Shown: positions 31,108-40,889 of the stretch, piece after piece | How the letters are laid out: the number at the start of each line of letters is the position of its first letter | Numbering within the stretch: the first letter of the stretch is position 1 | Position numbers and translations under genes: made by a program | The notes under the pieces: model-generated | Database searches by the model: none | What the model saw: only the letters and a program-made list of their open reading frames with translations | What the model was told of the DNA's origin: nothing | Origin: Rugalucina vietnamica | Lineage: Eukaryota; Mollusca; Bivalvia; Lucinida; Lucinidae | Assembly (NCBI GenBank): GCA_964017185.1 | Contig: OZ024877.1 | Span: forward strand, 2,706,006-2,770,005 | DNA length: 64,000 bases | Reading direction: 5' to 3'

Positions 31108-33809
31108 ATAGCCCCGCTTTGAAAAAGTGGGGCTATACTGGATTCACCCTGTCCTTCCGTCGTTCCGTTATTCCGTCATTCCGTTATTCCGTTATTCCGT
31201 TATTCCGTCCATAATTCTGTTACCACTCATAACTTGAGAACCAGTTGTAAGACTTTAACCAAATTTGGCATATGCATCAATATTGACAATATTAACTTAT
31301 GTATAAATGCATGTCAGTTTCCCCAAATTTGCATAAGAGTTATTGCCCTTGGATGGTCTTATATTGACATCAGAATTTCGTTTCCGCTCAATATCTTGAG
31401 AACGAATTGACAGAATCTGACCAAATTTTGTATGCACATCATCATTGACAAGATCTAGCTTGGGATTGTTACCCGTCATTTTTCGCAAAATTTTGATGGA
31501 GTTACGGCCCTTGATTGACGTCAGAATTTCGTTTCCGCTCAATATCTTGAGAACGAATTGACAGAATCCGACCAAATTTTGTGTGCGCATCAACATTGAC
31601 AAGATCTAGCTTGGGATTGTTACCCGTCATTTTTCGCAAAATTTTGACGGAGTTACGGCCCTTGATTGACGTCAGAATTTCGTTTCCGCTCAATATCTTG
31701 AGAACGAATTGACAGAATCCGACCAAATTTTGTGTGCACATCAACATTGACAAGATCTAGCTTGGGATTGTTACCTGTCATTTTTCGCAAAATTTTGATG
31801 GAGTTTAGGCCCTTAATTGACGTCAGAATTTCATTTCCGCTCAATATCTTGAGAACGAATTGACAGAATCAGACCAAATTTTGTGTGCACATCAACATTG
31901 ACAAGATCTAGCTTGGGATTGTTACCCGTCATTTTTCGCAAAATTTTGACGGAGTTACGGCCCTTAATTGACGTCAGAATTTCATTTCCGCTCAATATCT
32001 TGAGAACGAATTGACAGAATCCGACCAAATTTTGTGTGCACATCAACATTGACAAGATCTAGCTTGGGATTGTTACCCGTCATTTTTCGCAAAATTTTGA
32101 CGGAGTTACGGCCCTTGATTGATGTCAGAATTTCGTTTCCGCTCAATATCTTGAGAACGAATTGACAGAATCCGACCAAATTTTGTGTGCACATCAACAT
32201 TGACAAGATCTAGCTTGGGATTGTTACCCGTCATTTTTCGCAAAATTTTGACGGAGTTACGGCCCTTAATTGACGTCAGAATTTCATTTCCGCTCAATAT
32301 CTTGAGAACGAATTGATAGAATCAGACCAAATTTTGTGTGCACATCAACATTGACAAGATCTAGCTTGGGATTGTTACCCGTCATTTTTTGCAAAATTTT
32401 GACGGAGTTACGGCCCTTAATTGACGTCAGAATTTCATTTCCGCTCAATATCTTGAGAACGAATTGACAGAATCAGACCAAATTTTGTGTGCACATCAAC
32501 ATTGACAAGATCTAGCTTGGGATTGTTACCCGTCATTTTTCGCAAAATTTTGACGGAGTTACGGCCCTTGATTGACGTCAGAATTTCGTTTCCGCTCAAT
32601 ATCTTGAGAACGAATTGACAGAATCCGACCAAATTTTGTGTGCACATCAACATTGACAAGATCTAGCTTGGGATTGTTACCCGTCATTTTTCGCAAAATT
32701 TTGACGGAGTTACGGCCCTTAATTGACGTCAGAATTTCATTTCCGCTCAATATCTTGAGAATGAATTGACAGAATCAGACCAAATTTTGTGTGCACATCA
32801 ACATTGACAAGATCTAGCTTGGGATTGTTACCCGTCATTTTTCGCAAAATTTTGACGGAGTTACGGCCCTTAATTGACGTCAGAATTTCGTTTCCGCTCA
32901 ATATCTTGAGAACAAATTGACAGAATCCGACCAAATTTTGTATGCACTTCATCATTGACAAGATCTAACTTGGGATTGTTACCCGTCATTTTTCGCAAAA
33001 TTTTGACGGAGTTACAGCCCTTGATTGACGTCAGAATTTCGTTTCCGCTCAATATCTTGAGAACGAATTGACAGAATCCGACCAAATTTTGTATGCACAT
33101 CATCATTGACAAGATCTAGCTTGGGATTGTTACCCGTCATTTTTCGCAAAATTTTGACGGAGTTACAGCCCTTGATTGACGTCAGAATTTCGTTTCCGCT
33201 CAATATCTTGAGAACAAATCGACAGAATCCGACCAAATTTTGTGTGTACATCAACATTGACAAGATCTAGCTTGGGATTGTTACCCGTCATTTTTCGCAA
33301 AATTTTGACGGAGTTACGGCCCTTAATTGACGTCAGAATTTCGTTTCCGCTCAATATCTTGAGAACGAATTGACATAATCCGACCAAATTTTGTATGCAC
33401 ATCAGCGTTGACAAGATCTAGCTTGGGATTGTTACCTGTCTTTTTTCGCAAAATTTTGACGGAGTTACGGCCCTTGATTGACTTCAGAATTTCGTTTCCG
33501 CTCAATATATTGAGAATGAATTGACAGAATCCGACCAGATTTTGTATGCACATCATCACTGACAAGATCTAGCTTGGGATTGTTACCAGTCATTTTTTGC
33601 AAAATTTTGACGGAGTTATGGCCATTTATTGAGGTCAGAATTTCGTTTCCCCTCAATATCTTGAGAACAAATTGACATAATCAGACCAAATTTTGTATGC
33701 GCATCAATATTGACGAGATCTAGCTTGTGATAGTTACCTGTCATTGTTTTTTTCACCCTGCAAAAAAGCTGAGAAGCGGGGCTATAGTCAGATTCTCTGA
33801 CAATTCTAG
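31108..33809 (+). mobile_element. Helentron-like element D with 151-bp tandem core
   Basis: The left end ATAGCCCCGCTTTGAAAAAGTGGGGCTAT is a hairpin followed by a TTCCGTTATTCCGT microsatellite. The right end has AGCGGGGCTATAG, the small palindrome TCAGATTCTCTGA and TTCTAG. The core repeats the landmark TTCCGCTCAATATC from about 31,386 to 33,651 every 151 bp, 16 copies, some nearly identical. Overlapping 74-87 residue minus-strand frames arise because 151 is not a multiple of three; they are not genes. Confidence 0.78.
31516..33335. promoter_or_regulatory. Array of CRE-like TGACGTCA sites (element D)
   Basis: TGACGTCA, the CREB/ATF palindrome, occurs at 31516, 31667, 31818, 31969, 32271, 32422, 32573, 32724, 32875, 33026, 33177 and 33328, always at the same place in the 151-bp unit. 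The units at 32,120 and 33,479 carry single-base variants. Seen directly; binding is untested. Confidence 0.4.
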
Positions 33810-34053
33810 TTTTTCCTAAATTGCGAAAATTGAAAATTTTTAATAGAATTTTTTTTACATTTTTCTTATTTTTGCTCAAAACATAGATTGTGGGTACACG
33901 TTAGAACTGCCTCGGCAAGGCGGTTCTAACGAGTACCCACAACCTATGTTTTGGAGAGAAAAGTAGGTATACCCCTGCATACCTTAGTTTTACTACATAA
34001 TGATAAAAGTGGAGTAAAGGGTGAATTCATTGTATGGATATGTTTTCATGATG

Positions 34054-34667
34054 CTCTTAGGTGAGCAAGAGTTGCCTTTTTTGCTCTTAGTCTTGTCATT
34101 GATTTCATTGTGATATATAGTCAATGAGTAGCAGTAAGCAAACTTTAATGCAATCTATAGAGTATTCCATATCATAGTCATTCCATTCCTCACTCTAGAC
34201 TAGTGCTAGAATAGTCACAATTACTTGAGCTGTGTCATGAGAAAACCAGCTTTCTGCCTTTGAGAAAACAAAGGTGCAGATTACCTAGCTGTGCACTAAC
34301 TGTGTTTCAGCTGGTCTTTCTCTGGGTTTCCCCGGTTTTGCCCCTCTTACTGATTAGCCAGTATTAATGAGCTGAAATGATCTTGAAAGTGACATATAAC
34401 TGAATTAAAAAAACAAACAAAAGCAAACAGAAAAGATAAGAAACCATTCTGTCTTAAAGAATCTCATGCAAAAAAGATAGATTCAGATCAGCATGCATAT
34501 AGCTGTTAAAAGAATTCAAATACTGTTACCTTTAAGTTTCAGGATTCTAGCAATACCACGTCTGTATGAGCATTGCCAGGAGAAAACTAACCAGTGAGAT
34601 TTTTGTGATTTCTCAACTATGCTGTTCGTTTGTCTTTTAGTAATGAGACTGACCATCTATTTTAATT
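34054..34667. other. Spacer with M1 fragment
   Basis: No gene seen. A fragment of M1 (TGAGCTGTGTCATGAGAAAACC, 34,226-34,285) is the only recognisable element. Confidence 0.45.
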
Positions 34668-34903
34668 TGAGCCGTCTCGTGGGAAAACCAACAATGTGGT
34701 TTCAGAACAGGTCTGACACAAACCGGGCTGTACAGTCACAGAAGATGGCTAGAGGCTGGAAATTTTGGATTTAGAAAGTAGAGGAATTGTACTATGCGTG
34801 TAGCGAAAATAAAGGTGCTGATCAGCTTCGCAGTTACTGCGAAGCTGATCTGCGCCTTTGTTTTCGCATATGCAGATTGTTGGTTTTCATATTAGGCGGC
34901 TCA
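34668..34903. mobile_element. M1 MITE, full length
   Basis: TGAGCCGTCTCGTGGGAAAACC to ATATTAGGCGGCTCA; hairpin CAGCTTCGCAGTTACTGCGAAGCTG near the right end. Confidence 0.9.
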
Positions 34904-35116
34904 TTTCTTGAATATTGAATGTTCATAAGTGTTGGTGAGTTCTTTGATGGCTGACTAGGCATCAGCCACGCTACATGCACAGTTGCAACAAAAGAGGGCT
35001 GAGTGCTTAAAATTTTGAAATTAGGAAATAAAGGAAATGCACTATGCATGTAGCCAAAAACGCAAGGGATGTTGTGTTGTGCTCCTGAACTAGGCACTTG
35101 TATTCGCTTCAGTACT

Positions 35117-35359
35117 GGGCCGAGTTGTTCAAAACTAACGACGTCGTTAGTTAACGTTTCGTTAAAATTTCAAACGTTAATATTACAAATACACTGTTAT
35201 TTTTTGTTGAAAAAATGTGAGAATCCTTTGCACTGCAAAGGATTCTCACATTTTTTCAACAAAAAATAACAGTGTATTTGTTTCTTTTGCTGATATTTGC
35301 TGACAAATTTATGTCTTAACGATATCGTTAAGCTAACGATGCTTTGAACAACTGGGTCC
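35117..35359. mobile_element. M3 MITE with perfect 97-bp palindrome
   Basis: Ends GGGCCGAGTTGTTCAAAAC and GCTTTGAACAACTGGGTCC. At 35,185-35,281 two 48-bp arms are exact reverse complements around a single C. A further short palindrome, CTAACGACGTCGTTAG, lies just inside the left end. The second copy is at 17.6 kb. Confidence 0.85.
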
Positions 35360-35496
35360 TGGTTGTACTGATTGATACCTAGAAAGTGATGGCTCTATCC
35401 TGGCATGACTGAAAACTTTTGGACTGGGATATTAAACCTGATTAAAAACAAACACGCGAATGTAGCAAAAATCCAAGAATTCATCTGTTGCTATGT

Positions 35497-35790
35497 TAGA
35501 AAGGTACAAGTAGGCAAAGATCAGGAAAAGGCGCAATCAGAAAAAGATTCCCACTCCAAAAACCAAGGTGGGAAAACACCAAACCAACAATCAGGTACTT
35601 ATACCATGAAACATAATGTAAGCCGAATGAGCAGCTATTTTCCCAATAGGTGGCCACTCAGTTACCTTAACTAAAAATATGAAAACATACATAAGGCGCC
35701 AACAGCACAAAAAAATTTTAAACACCAAGACATAAAACAAAAAGAACCACCACAGAAGCTTTCATTACAGCTGGGATCAAATCAAAATCA
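35497..35790 (-). repeat. SINE-like repeat S1
   Basis: On the minus strand it ends with CCTACTTGTACCTTTC. Includes AAGGCGCCAACAGCAC and runs towards ACCACCACAGAAGC, where it breaks off. A 64-89 residue frame across it is a by-product. Confidence 0.7.
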
Positions 35791-35871
35791 ACACAGTAAT
35801 TTCCTTTCTATAACATGTTTCGGGATAACTCCCTTTATCAGATATAAATAACAGGAAATGACAGCAGAAAC

Positions 35872-36133
35872 TTACAAAATCTTGCCCATGCAAGATATAG
35901 GAATTTTTTCAGCTGTAAAAAATTGAAAGTTTCATTGGAAAAAATTTGATATTTTTAATATTTTCCCTCAAAACATAAATTGTGGGTACATGCAAGAACC
36001 GCCTTGCCAAGGTGGTTCTAACGAGTACTCACAATGTATGTTTTGGATCAAAACTAAGAAAATTAGGTATACCCCTTTTTCTATATAAAACTGGATTTAA
36101 GGAGGTATACATTGCACGGACATGTTTTCCTGA
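35872..36133. mobile_element. M2 MITE, full length
   Basis: CTTACAAAATCTTGCCCATG to CACGGACATGTTTTCCTGAT; centre CCGCCTTGCCAAGGTGG. Confidence 0.8.
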
Positions 36134-36236
36134 TAATTGCATATACAAACAAGTTTTCTCGTGGGATGCAGCTCATCAAGTGCTGAAAAGGTTTGAATCT
36201 TGCAAAGACAGGTTTCCTTGTGAAAACACTCATTAA

Positions 36237-36461
36237 TGAGCCATCGCATGAGAAAATTTGGTTTTTCAACCAGAAAGACACACTGACCTGTACAGCCACA
36301 GAAGCAGGCTAGAAGAAGCTTAAGATTTTGGATTTAAGAAGAGGGATTGTTCAATCTGTAGCAAAAACAAAGATGCTGATCAGCTATGCAGTTACTGCAC
36401 AGCTGATCTGGGCCTTTGTTTTCACCTATGCATATTGTTGGTTTTCTTATGTGGTGGCTCA
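36237..36461. mobile_element. M1 MITE, full length
   Basis: TGAGCCATCGCATGAGAAAATT to CTTATGTGGTGGCTCA; the hairpin is diverged (CAGCTATGCAGTTACTGCACAGCTG). Confidence 0.8.
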
Positions 36462-36893
36462 TTCTGAAAAAAAAAATCAAAATGCAGAACATAGTATAGT
36501 ATTGTGATGACTGCCATTAAAATATTTCGAGAGTAAAAATAAACACGCAATAAGTGTTTGGTCTTGTTATTAATACAATGCCTATGCAATAAATACATGT
36601 ATGAAAAGAATGGTAGACCTTTCGCATTATTAAATGTTTTGCGGGAGAGCATGGTGGCCTATTGATAGTGTCACTCTCCTGATTGTGAGGTTAAGGTTGT
36701 GCCAGTCAGACAAGACAGACATACAGAGAAATGCTTTATGAATGAATAGGGGATTACTAGTTAATGCAGATGGGAGAGTAATCTTGAGTTCAGTTCTGCT
36801 GAACATCCCATTCAACTCTGTCAGTCATGTAGAAACAGAGCCACAACCTCCTGGGTATTAACAAGTATGGTACTATGTGGGATAAGATTAATT
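36462..36893. other. Spacer with possible tRNA-derived SINE
   Basis: GAGAGCATGGTGGCCTATTG near 36,651 resembles an A-box region but no clear B box follows. No gene seen. Confidence 0.3.
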
Positions 36894-38779
36894 TGAGCCG
36901 CATCGTGAGAAAACCGGATTTTTAGCTCACCTGAGCCGAAGGCTCACAAGGTGAGCTAATAGGATAGCCATGATCCGGCGTCCGTCGTCGTCCACAATTT
37001 CAAAGATCTTCTTCTCTGAAACCGCTTGGCCGATCTAGTTGAAATTTTATGTGGAGCCTCCTTGGGTAGTGGCATTTCAAGTTTGATCGCGAAATCCAGG
37101 TCACATGACCAAGATGGCCGCCACGCCCATATATGGTAAAAACCCTTCAAAAATCTTCTTCTCCAGAACCGGTGGGCCGATTTCCACGAAACTTGGCATG
37201 TAGCATCGGGGACGTCAGCCCATCATAGTTTGATAAAATGATGACCCTTGGATGACCTTGACCTATTTTACGGCAAGGTCAAATTTGGAAACATAGGCTT
37301 TTACGTGGGAAAAAGTGAAAACTATTGATTTTTGAAAACTATTGCAGCCTGAGGCCTGAAAAGTGGTAGATGCAAACAACTAATGGAGTAGATGAAGGTA
37401 TGTGATTAATATAGGTCAAGGTCATCTCTTGACCTTGGCCAGTCTGTTGTCCATACACACTTTTCAAAGATCTTCTTCTCTGAAACTGCTTGGCCAATCA
37501 AAGTGAAATTTTATGTGGAGCATCCATGGGTAGGGGAGACGAAAGTTTGATCCCGAAATCCAGGTCACATGACCAAGATGGCCGCCACGCCCATATATGG
37601 TAAAAACCACTCAAAAATCTTCTTCTCCAGAACCGGTGGGCTGATTTTCACGAAACTTGGTATGTAGCATCAAGGACCTCAGCCCATCATAGTTTGATAA
37701 AATGATGACCCTTGGATGACCTTGACCTATTTTACGGCAAGGTCAAATTTGGAAACATAGGCTTTTACATAGGAAAAAGTGAAAACTATGGAATTTTTTG
37801 AAATCTGTTGCAGCCTTAGGCCTGAAAAGTGGTAGATGCAAACAACTAATGGCGTAGATGAAGGTATGTGATTAATATAGGTCAAGGTCATCTCTTGACC
37901 TTGGCCAGTCTGTTGTCCATACACACTTTTCAAAGATCTTTTTCTCTGAAACTGCGCGACCAATCAAAGTGAAATTTTATGTGGAGCATCCATGGGTAGG
38001 GGAGACGAAAGTTTGATCGCGAAATCCAGGTCACATGACCAAGATGGCTGCCACGCCAATATATGGTAAAAACCACTCAAAAATCTTCTCCAGAACTGGC
38101 TGGCCGATTTTCATGAAACTTAGTATGTAGCATTGCGGACTCCAGCCCATCATAGTTTGTTGAAATGATGACCCTATGATGACCTTGACCTATTATACGG
38201 CAAGGTCAATTTTGGAAACATAGGCTTTCACATGGGAAAAGGCGAAAACAAACTATTGCAGCCTGAGACCTGAAAGTTGCTAGATGCAGACAACTTATGG
38301 AGTCAATGAAGGTAAGTAATTATTTAAGGCCAAGGTCATGTCTTGACCTTGGCCCAAGGTCATTTAAATATTAAAATTAAAATTATGGTTTTCTCAGAAA
38401 TCACTGGGTTTGGAAACTATTGCAGCCTGAGACCTGAAACTTTGCAGATGCAGACAACTTGTGAAGTCAATAAAGGTGTGTGAGTATTCAAGGTCAAGGT
38501 CATTTCATTATGACTTAATACTCCAAGATCAGGCTTCAGGTGAGCGTTCTCAGGACCAATGGTCCTCTGGTTGCCTATGCGAAAACAAAGACGCAGATCA
38601 GCTTCGTGGTAACCGCAAAGCTGATCAGCGCCTTTGTTTTCGCTACACGGATAGTGCAATTCCTCTTCTTCCTAAATCCGAAATTTCAAGCTTCTAGCTT
38701 TTTTCTAAGGCTGTACAGGCCGGATTGTGTCAGACCTGGTCGGAAACCCCGAAGACCGGTTTTCTCGCGTCTCGGCTCA
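36894..38779. mobile_element. M1 MITE split by element B2
   Basis: The left end TGAGCCGCATCGTGAGAAAACC (36,894-36,923) stops in a T run; the rest (GCCTATGCGAAAACAAAG ... CGTCTCGGCTCA) resumes after 38,570. Copies at 9.5 and 62.3 kb show the uninterrupted order. Confidence 0.85.
36924..38570 (+). mobile_element. Helentron-like element B2, nested in M1
   Basis: AGCTCACCTGAGCCGAAGGC at the left; GGACCAATGGTCCTCTGG at the right. The core has repeats of about 465-470 bp with CTTCTTCTCTGAAACTGC, GGTCACATGACCAAGATGG and AGGTCAAGGTCATCTCTTGACCTTGG. Left flank GGATTTTT, right flank TTGCC, no evident duplication. Confidence 0.78.
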
Positions 38780-38815
38780 TTTAATATTGCTCAGCAGCTT
38801 AAAGACTCATCATTG

Positions 38816-38881
38816 GGTCAGGTTTCAAATCGGTGACCACCTGTTTGAGAGTCTGTTGTTCTACCACTGAGCTTCCTGACC
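38816..38881 (-). repeat. tRNA-like sequence / SINE head
   Basis: On the minus strand the 66 bases start with GGTCAGG and end with CCTGACC, a perfect 7-bp acceptor-like stem, with AGCTCAGTGGTAGAAC as A box and GATTTGAAACC as a B-box-like block. The anticodon stem does not pair well and the T arm is too short, so I treat it as a tRNA pseudogene or SINE head, not a working tRNA. Confidence 0.4.
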
Positions 38882-39153
38882 GTAGGCTTGATTCCTAGTC
38901 ATACACATTTTTGACCAGTTTTTAGTGTAATAAAATAAGCACGGGCTCATTTTGGCAAAATGCCAGTTGTTTACTTTGGACTTTTAGTAAGACATGAAAC
39001 AGACTGTATGAAAAAAAAATGTATTGTGACAGCAATACAAGTTTCTTAAATAAATGTAAGAATTATCATCCTGGCTGCTTAGTTTAGCATTAAGGTCATC
39101 TTGGAGGTCTTTGATAATTTTTTCTTCCTTAGAAGAAACTAAATAAGATTTTT

Positions 39154-40822
39154 AGTTCACCTGAGCCGAAGGCTCACAAGGTGAGCTGTAACAGGATGGC
39201 CATGATTCGGCGTCCGTCCGGCGTCGTCCACAATTTCAAAGATCTTCTTCTCAGAAACCGCTTGGCCGATCAAGTTGAAATTTTATGTGGAGCCTCCTTG
39301 GGCAGTGGCATTTATATTTTGTTTGCGATATCTTGGTCACATGACCAAGGTGGCCGCCACGCCCATATAAGGTAAAAAACACTCAAAAATCTTCTTCTCC
39401 AGAACCAACAGGCCGATTTTCACGAAACTTGGTATGTAGCATTTGGGACTCCAGCCCATCATAATTTGATCAAATGATGACCCTGGGATGACCTCTACCT
39501 ATTTTACGGCAAGGTCAATTTCGGAAACATAGGCTTTTACATGGGAAAAAGTGAAAATTATGGATTTTTTGAAAACTGTTGCAGCTTGAGACCTGAAAAG
39601 TGGTAGATGTAAACAACTAATAGAGAAGATGAAGGTATGCGATTAATTTAGGTCAAGGTCATCTCTTGACCTTGGCCAGTCTGTCGTCCATACACACTTT
39701 TCAAAGATCTTCTTCTCTGAAACTGCTTGGCCAATCAAAGTGAAATTTTATGTGGAGCATCCATGGGTAGGGGGAAAGAAAGTTTGATCGCAAGATTGAG
39801 GTCACATGACCAAGATGGCCGCCATGTCCATATATGGTATAAACCACTCAAAAATCTTCTCCAGAACCGGCTGGCCGATTTTCACCAAACTTGGTATGTA
39901 GCATTTGGGACTCCAGCCCATCATAGTTTGATCAAACGATGACCCTAGGATGACCTTGACCTATTTTATGGCTAGGTCAATTTTGGCAACATAGGCTTTT
40001 ACATGGGAAAAAGTGAAAACTATGGATTTTTTGAAAACTATTGCAGCCTGAGACATGAAAAGTGGTAGATGCAAACAACTTACAGAGTTGATGAAGGTAT
40101 ACAATTAATTTAGGTCAAGGTCATCTCTTGACCTTGGCCAGTCAGTCGTTCATACACACTTTTCAAAGATCTTCGTCTCTGAAATTGCTTGGCCAATCAT
40201 AGTGAAATTTCATGTGGAGCATCCATGGGAAGGGGGAATGAAAGTTTGATCGCAAGATCCCGGTCACATGACCAAGATGGCCGCCATGCCCATATATGGT
40301 AAAAACCACTAAAAATCTTCTTCTCCAGAACCGACAGGCCAATTTTCACGAAACTTGGTATGTAGCATTTGGGACTCCAGCCCATCATAGTTTGATCAAA
40401 TGATGACCCTAAGATGACCTTGACCTATTTTACGGCTAGGTCAATTTTGGAAACATAGGCTTTTACATCGGAAAAAGTGAAAACTATGGATTTTTTGAAA
40501 ACTATTGCAGCCTGAGACCTGAAAAGTGGTAGATGCAAACAACTAATGGAGTAGATGAAGGTATGTGATTAAATTAGGTCAAGGTCATCTCTTGACCTTG
40601 GCCCAAGGTCATTTAAATATCAAAATTAAGATTATGGTTTTCGCAGAAATCACTGGGTTCGGAAACTTATAATTGCAGCCTGAGACCTGAAACTTTGCAG
40701 ATGCAGACAACTTATGAAGTCAAGAAAGGTGTGTGAGTATTCAAGCCAAGGTCATTTTATAATGACGTAATACTCCAAGATCAGGCTTCAGGTGAGCGTT
40801 CTCAGGACCAATGGTCCTCTGG
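39154..40822 (+). mobile_element. Helentron-like element B3
   Basis: Left end AGTTCACCTGAGCCGAAGGC, then CGTCCGTCCGGCGTCGTCC; right end CAGGTGAGCGTTCTCAGGACC and TGGTCCTCTGG. The core is ~465-bp repeats as in B2. It ends 67 bp from the stop codon of the convergent Mab-21-like gene, so it probably forms part of that gene's 3' region. Confidence 0.75.
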
Positions 40823-40889
40823 TTCCCTTCTTTTCAAGCCTCTGTTTTCTTATGCTAAAATTCAAAAATTCTGAAATTGCACTGATCAT

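Larger units (their letters stand above)
31074..34053. mobile_element. M2 MITE split by element D
   Basis: The left 34 bases (CATTACGAAAACACGCCCATG to ATTGATT) are at 31,074-31,107 and the rest resumes at 33,810 with TTTTTCCTAAATTG through the GGCAAGGCGGTTC centre to ATGTTTTCATGATG. Comparison with the copy at 45,994 shows that the two parts join with only small length differences in a T run. Confidence 0.78.

Noticed and set aside
31297-33879. A ladder of similar minus-strand frames of 63-101 codons (starting MSMLMCTQ...)
   Set aside because: They arise from the 151-bp tandem unit; 151 is not a multiple of 3, so each unit is read in another frame and stops. No coding signal.
38816-38881. 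Candidate tRNA gene on the minus strand
   Set aside because: The acceptor stem pairs perfectly but the anticodon stem does not and the T arm is too short; more likely a SINE head or pseudogene.
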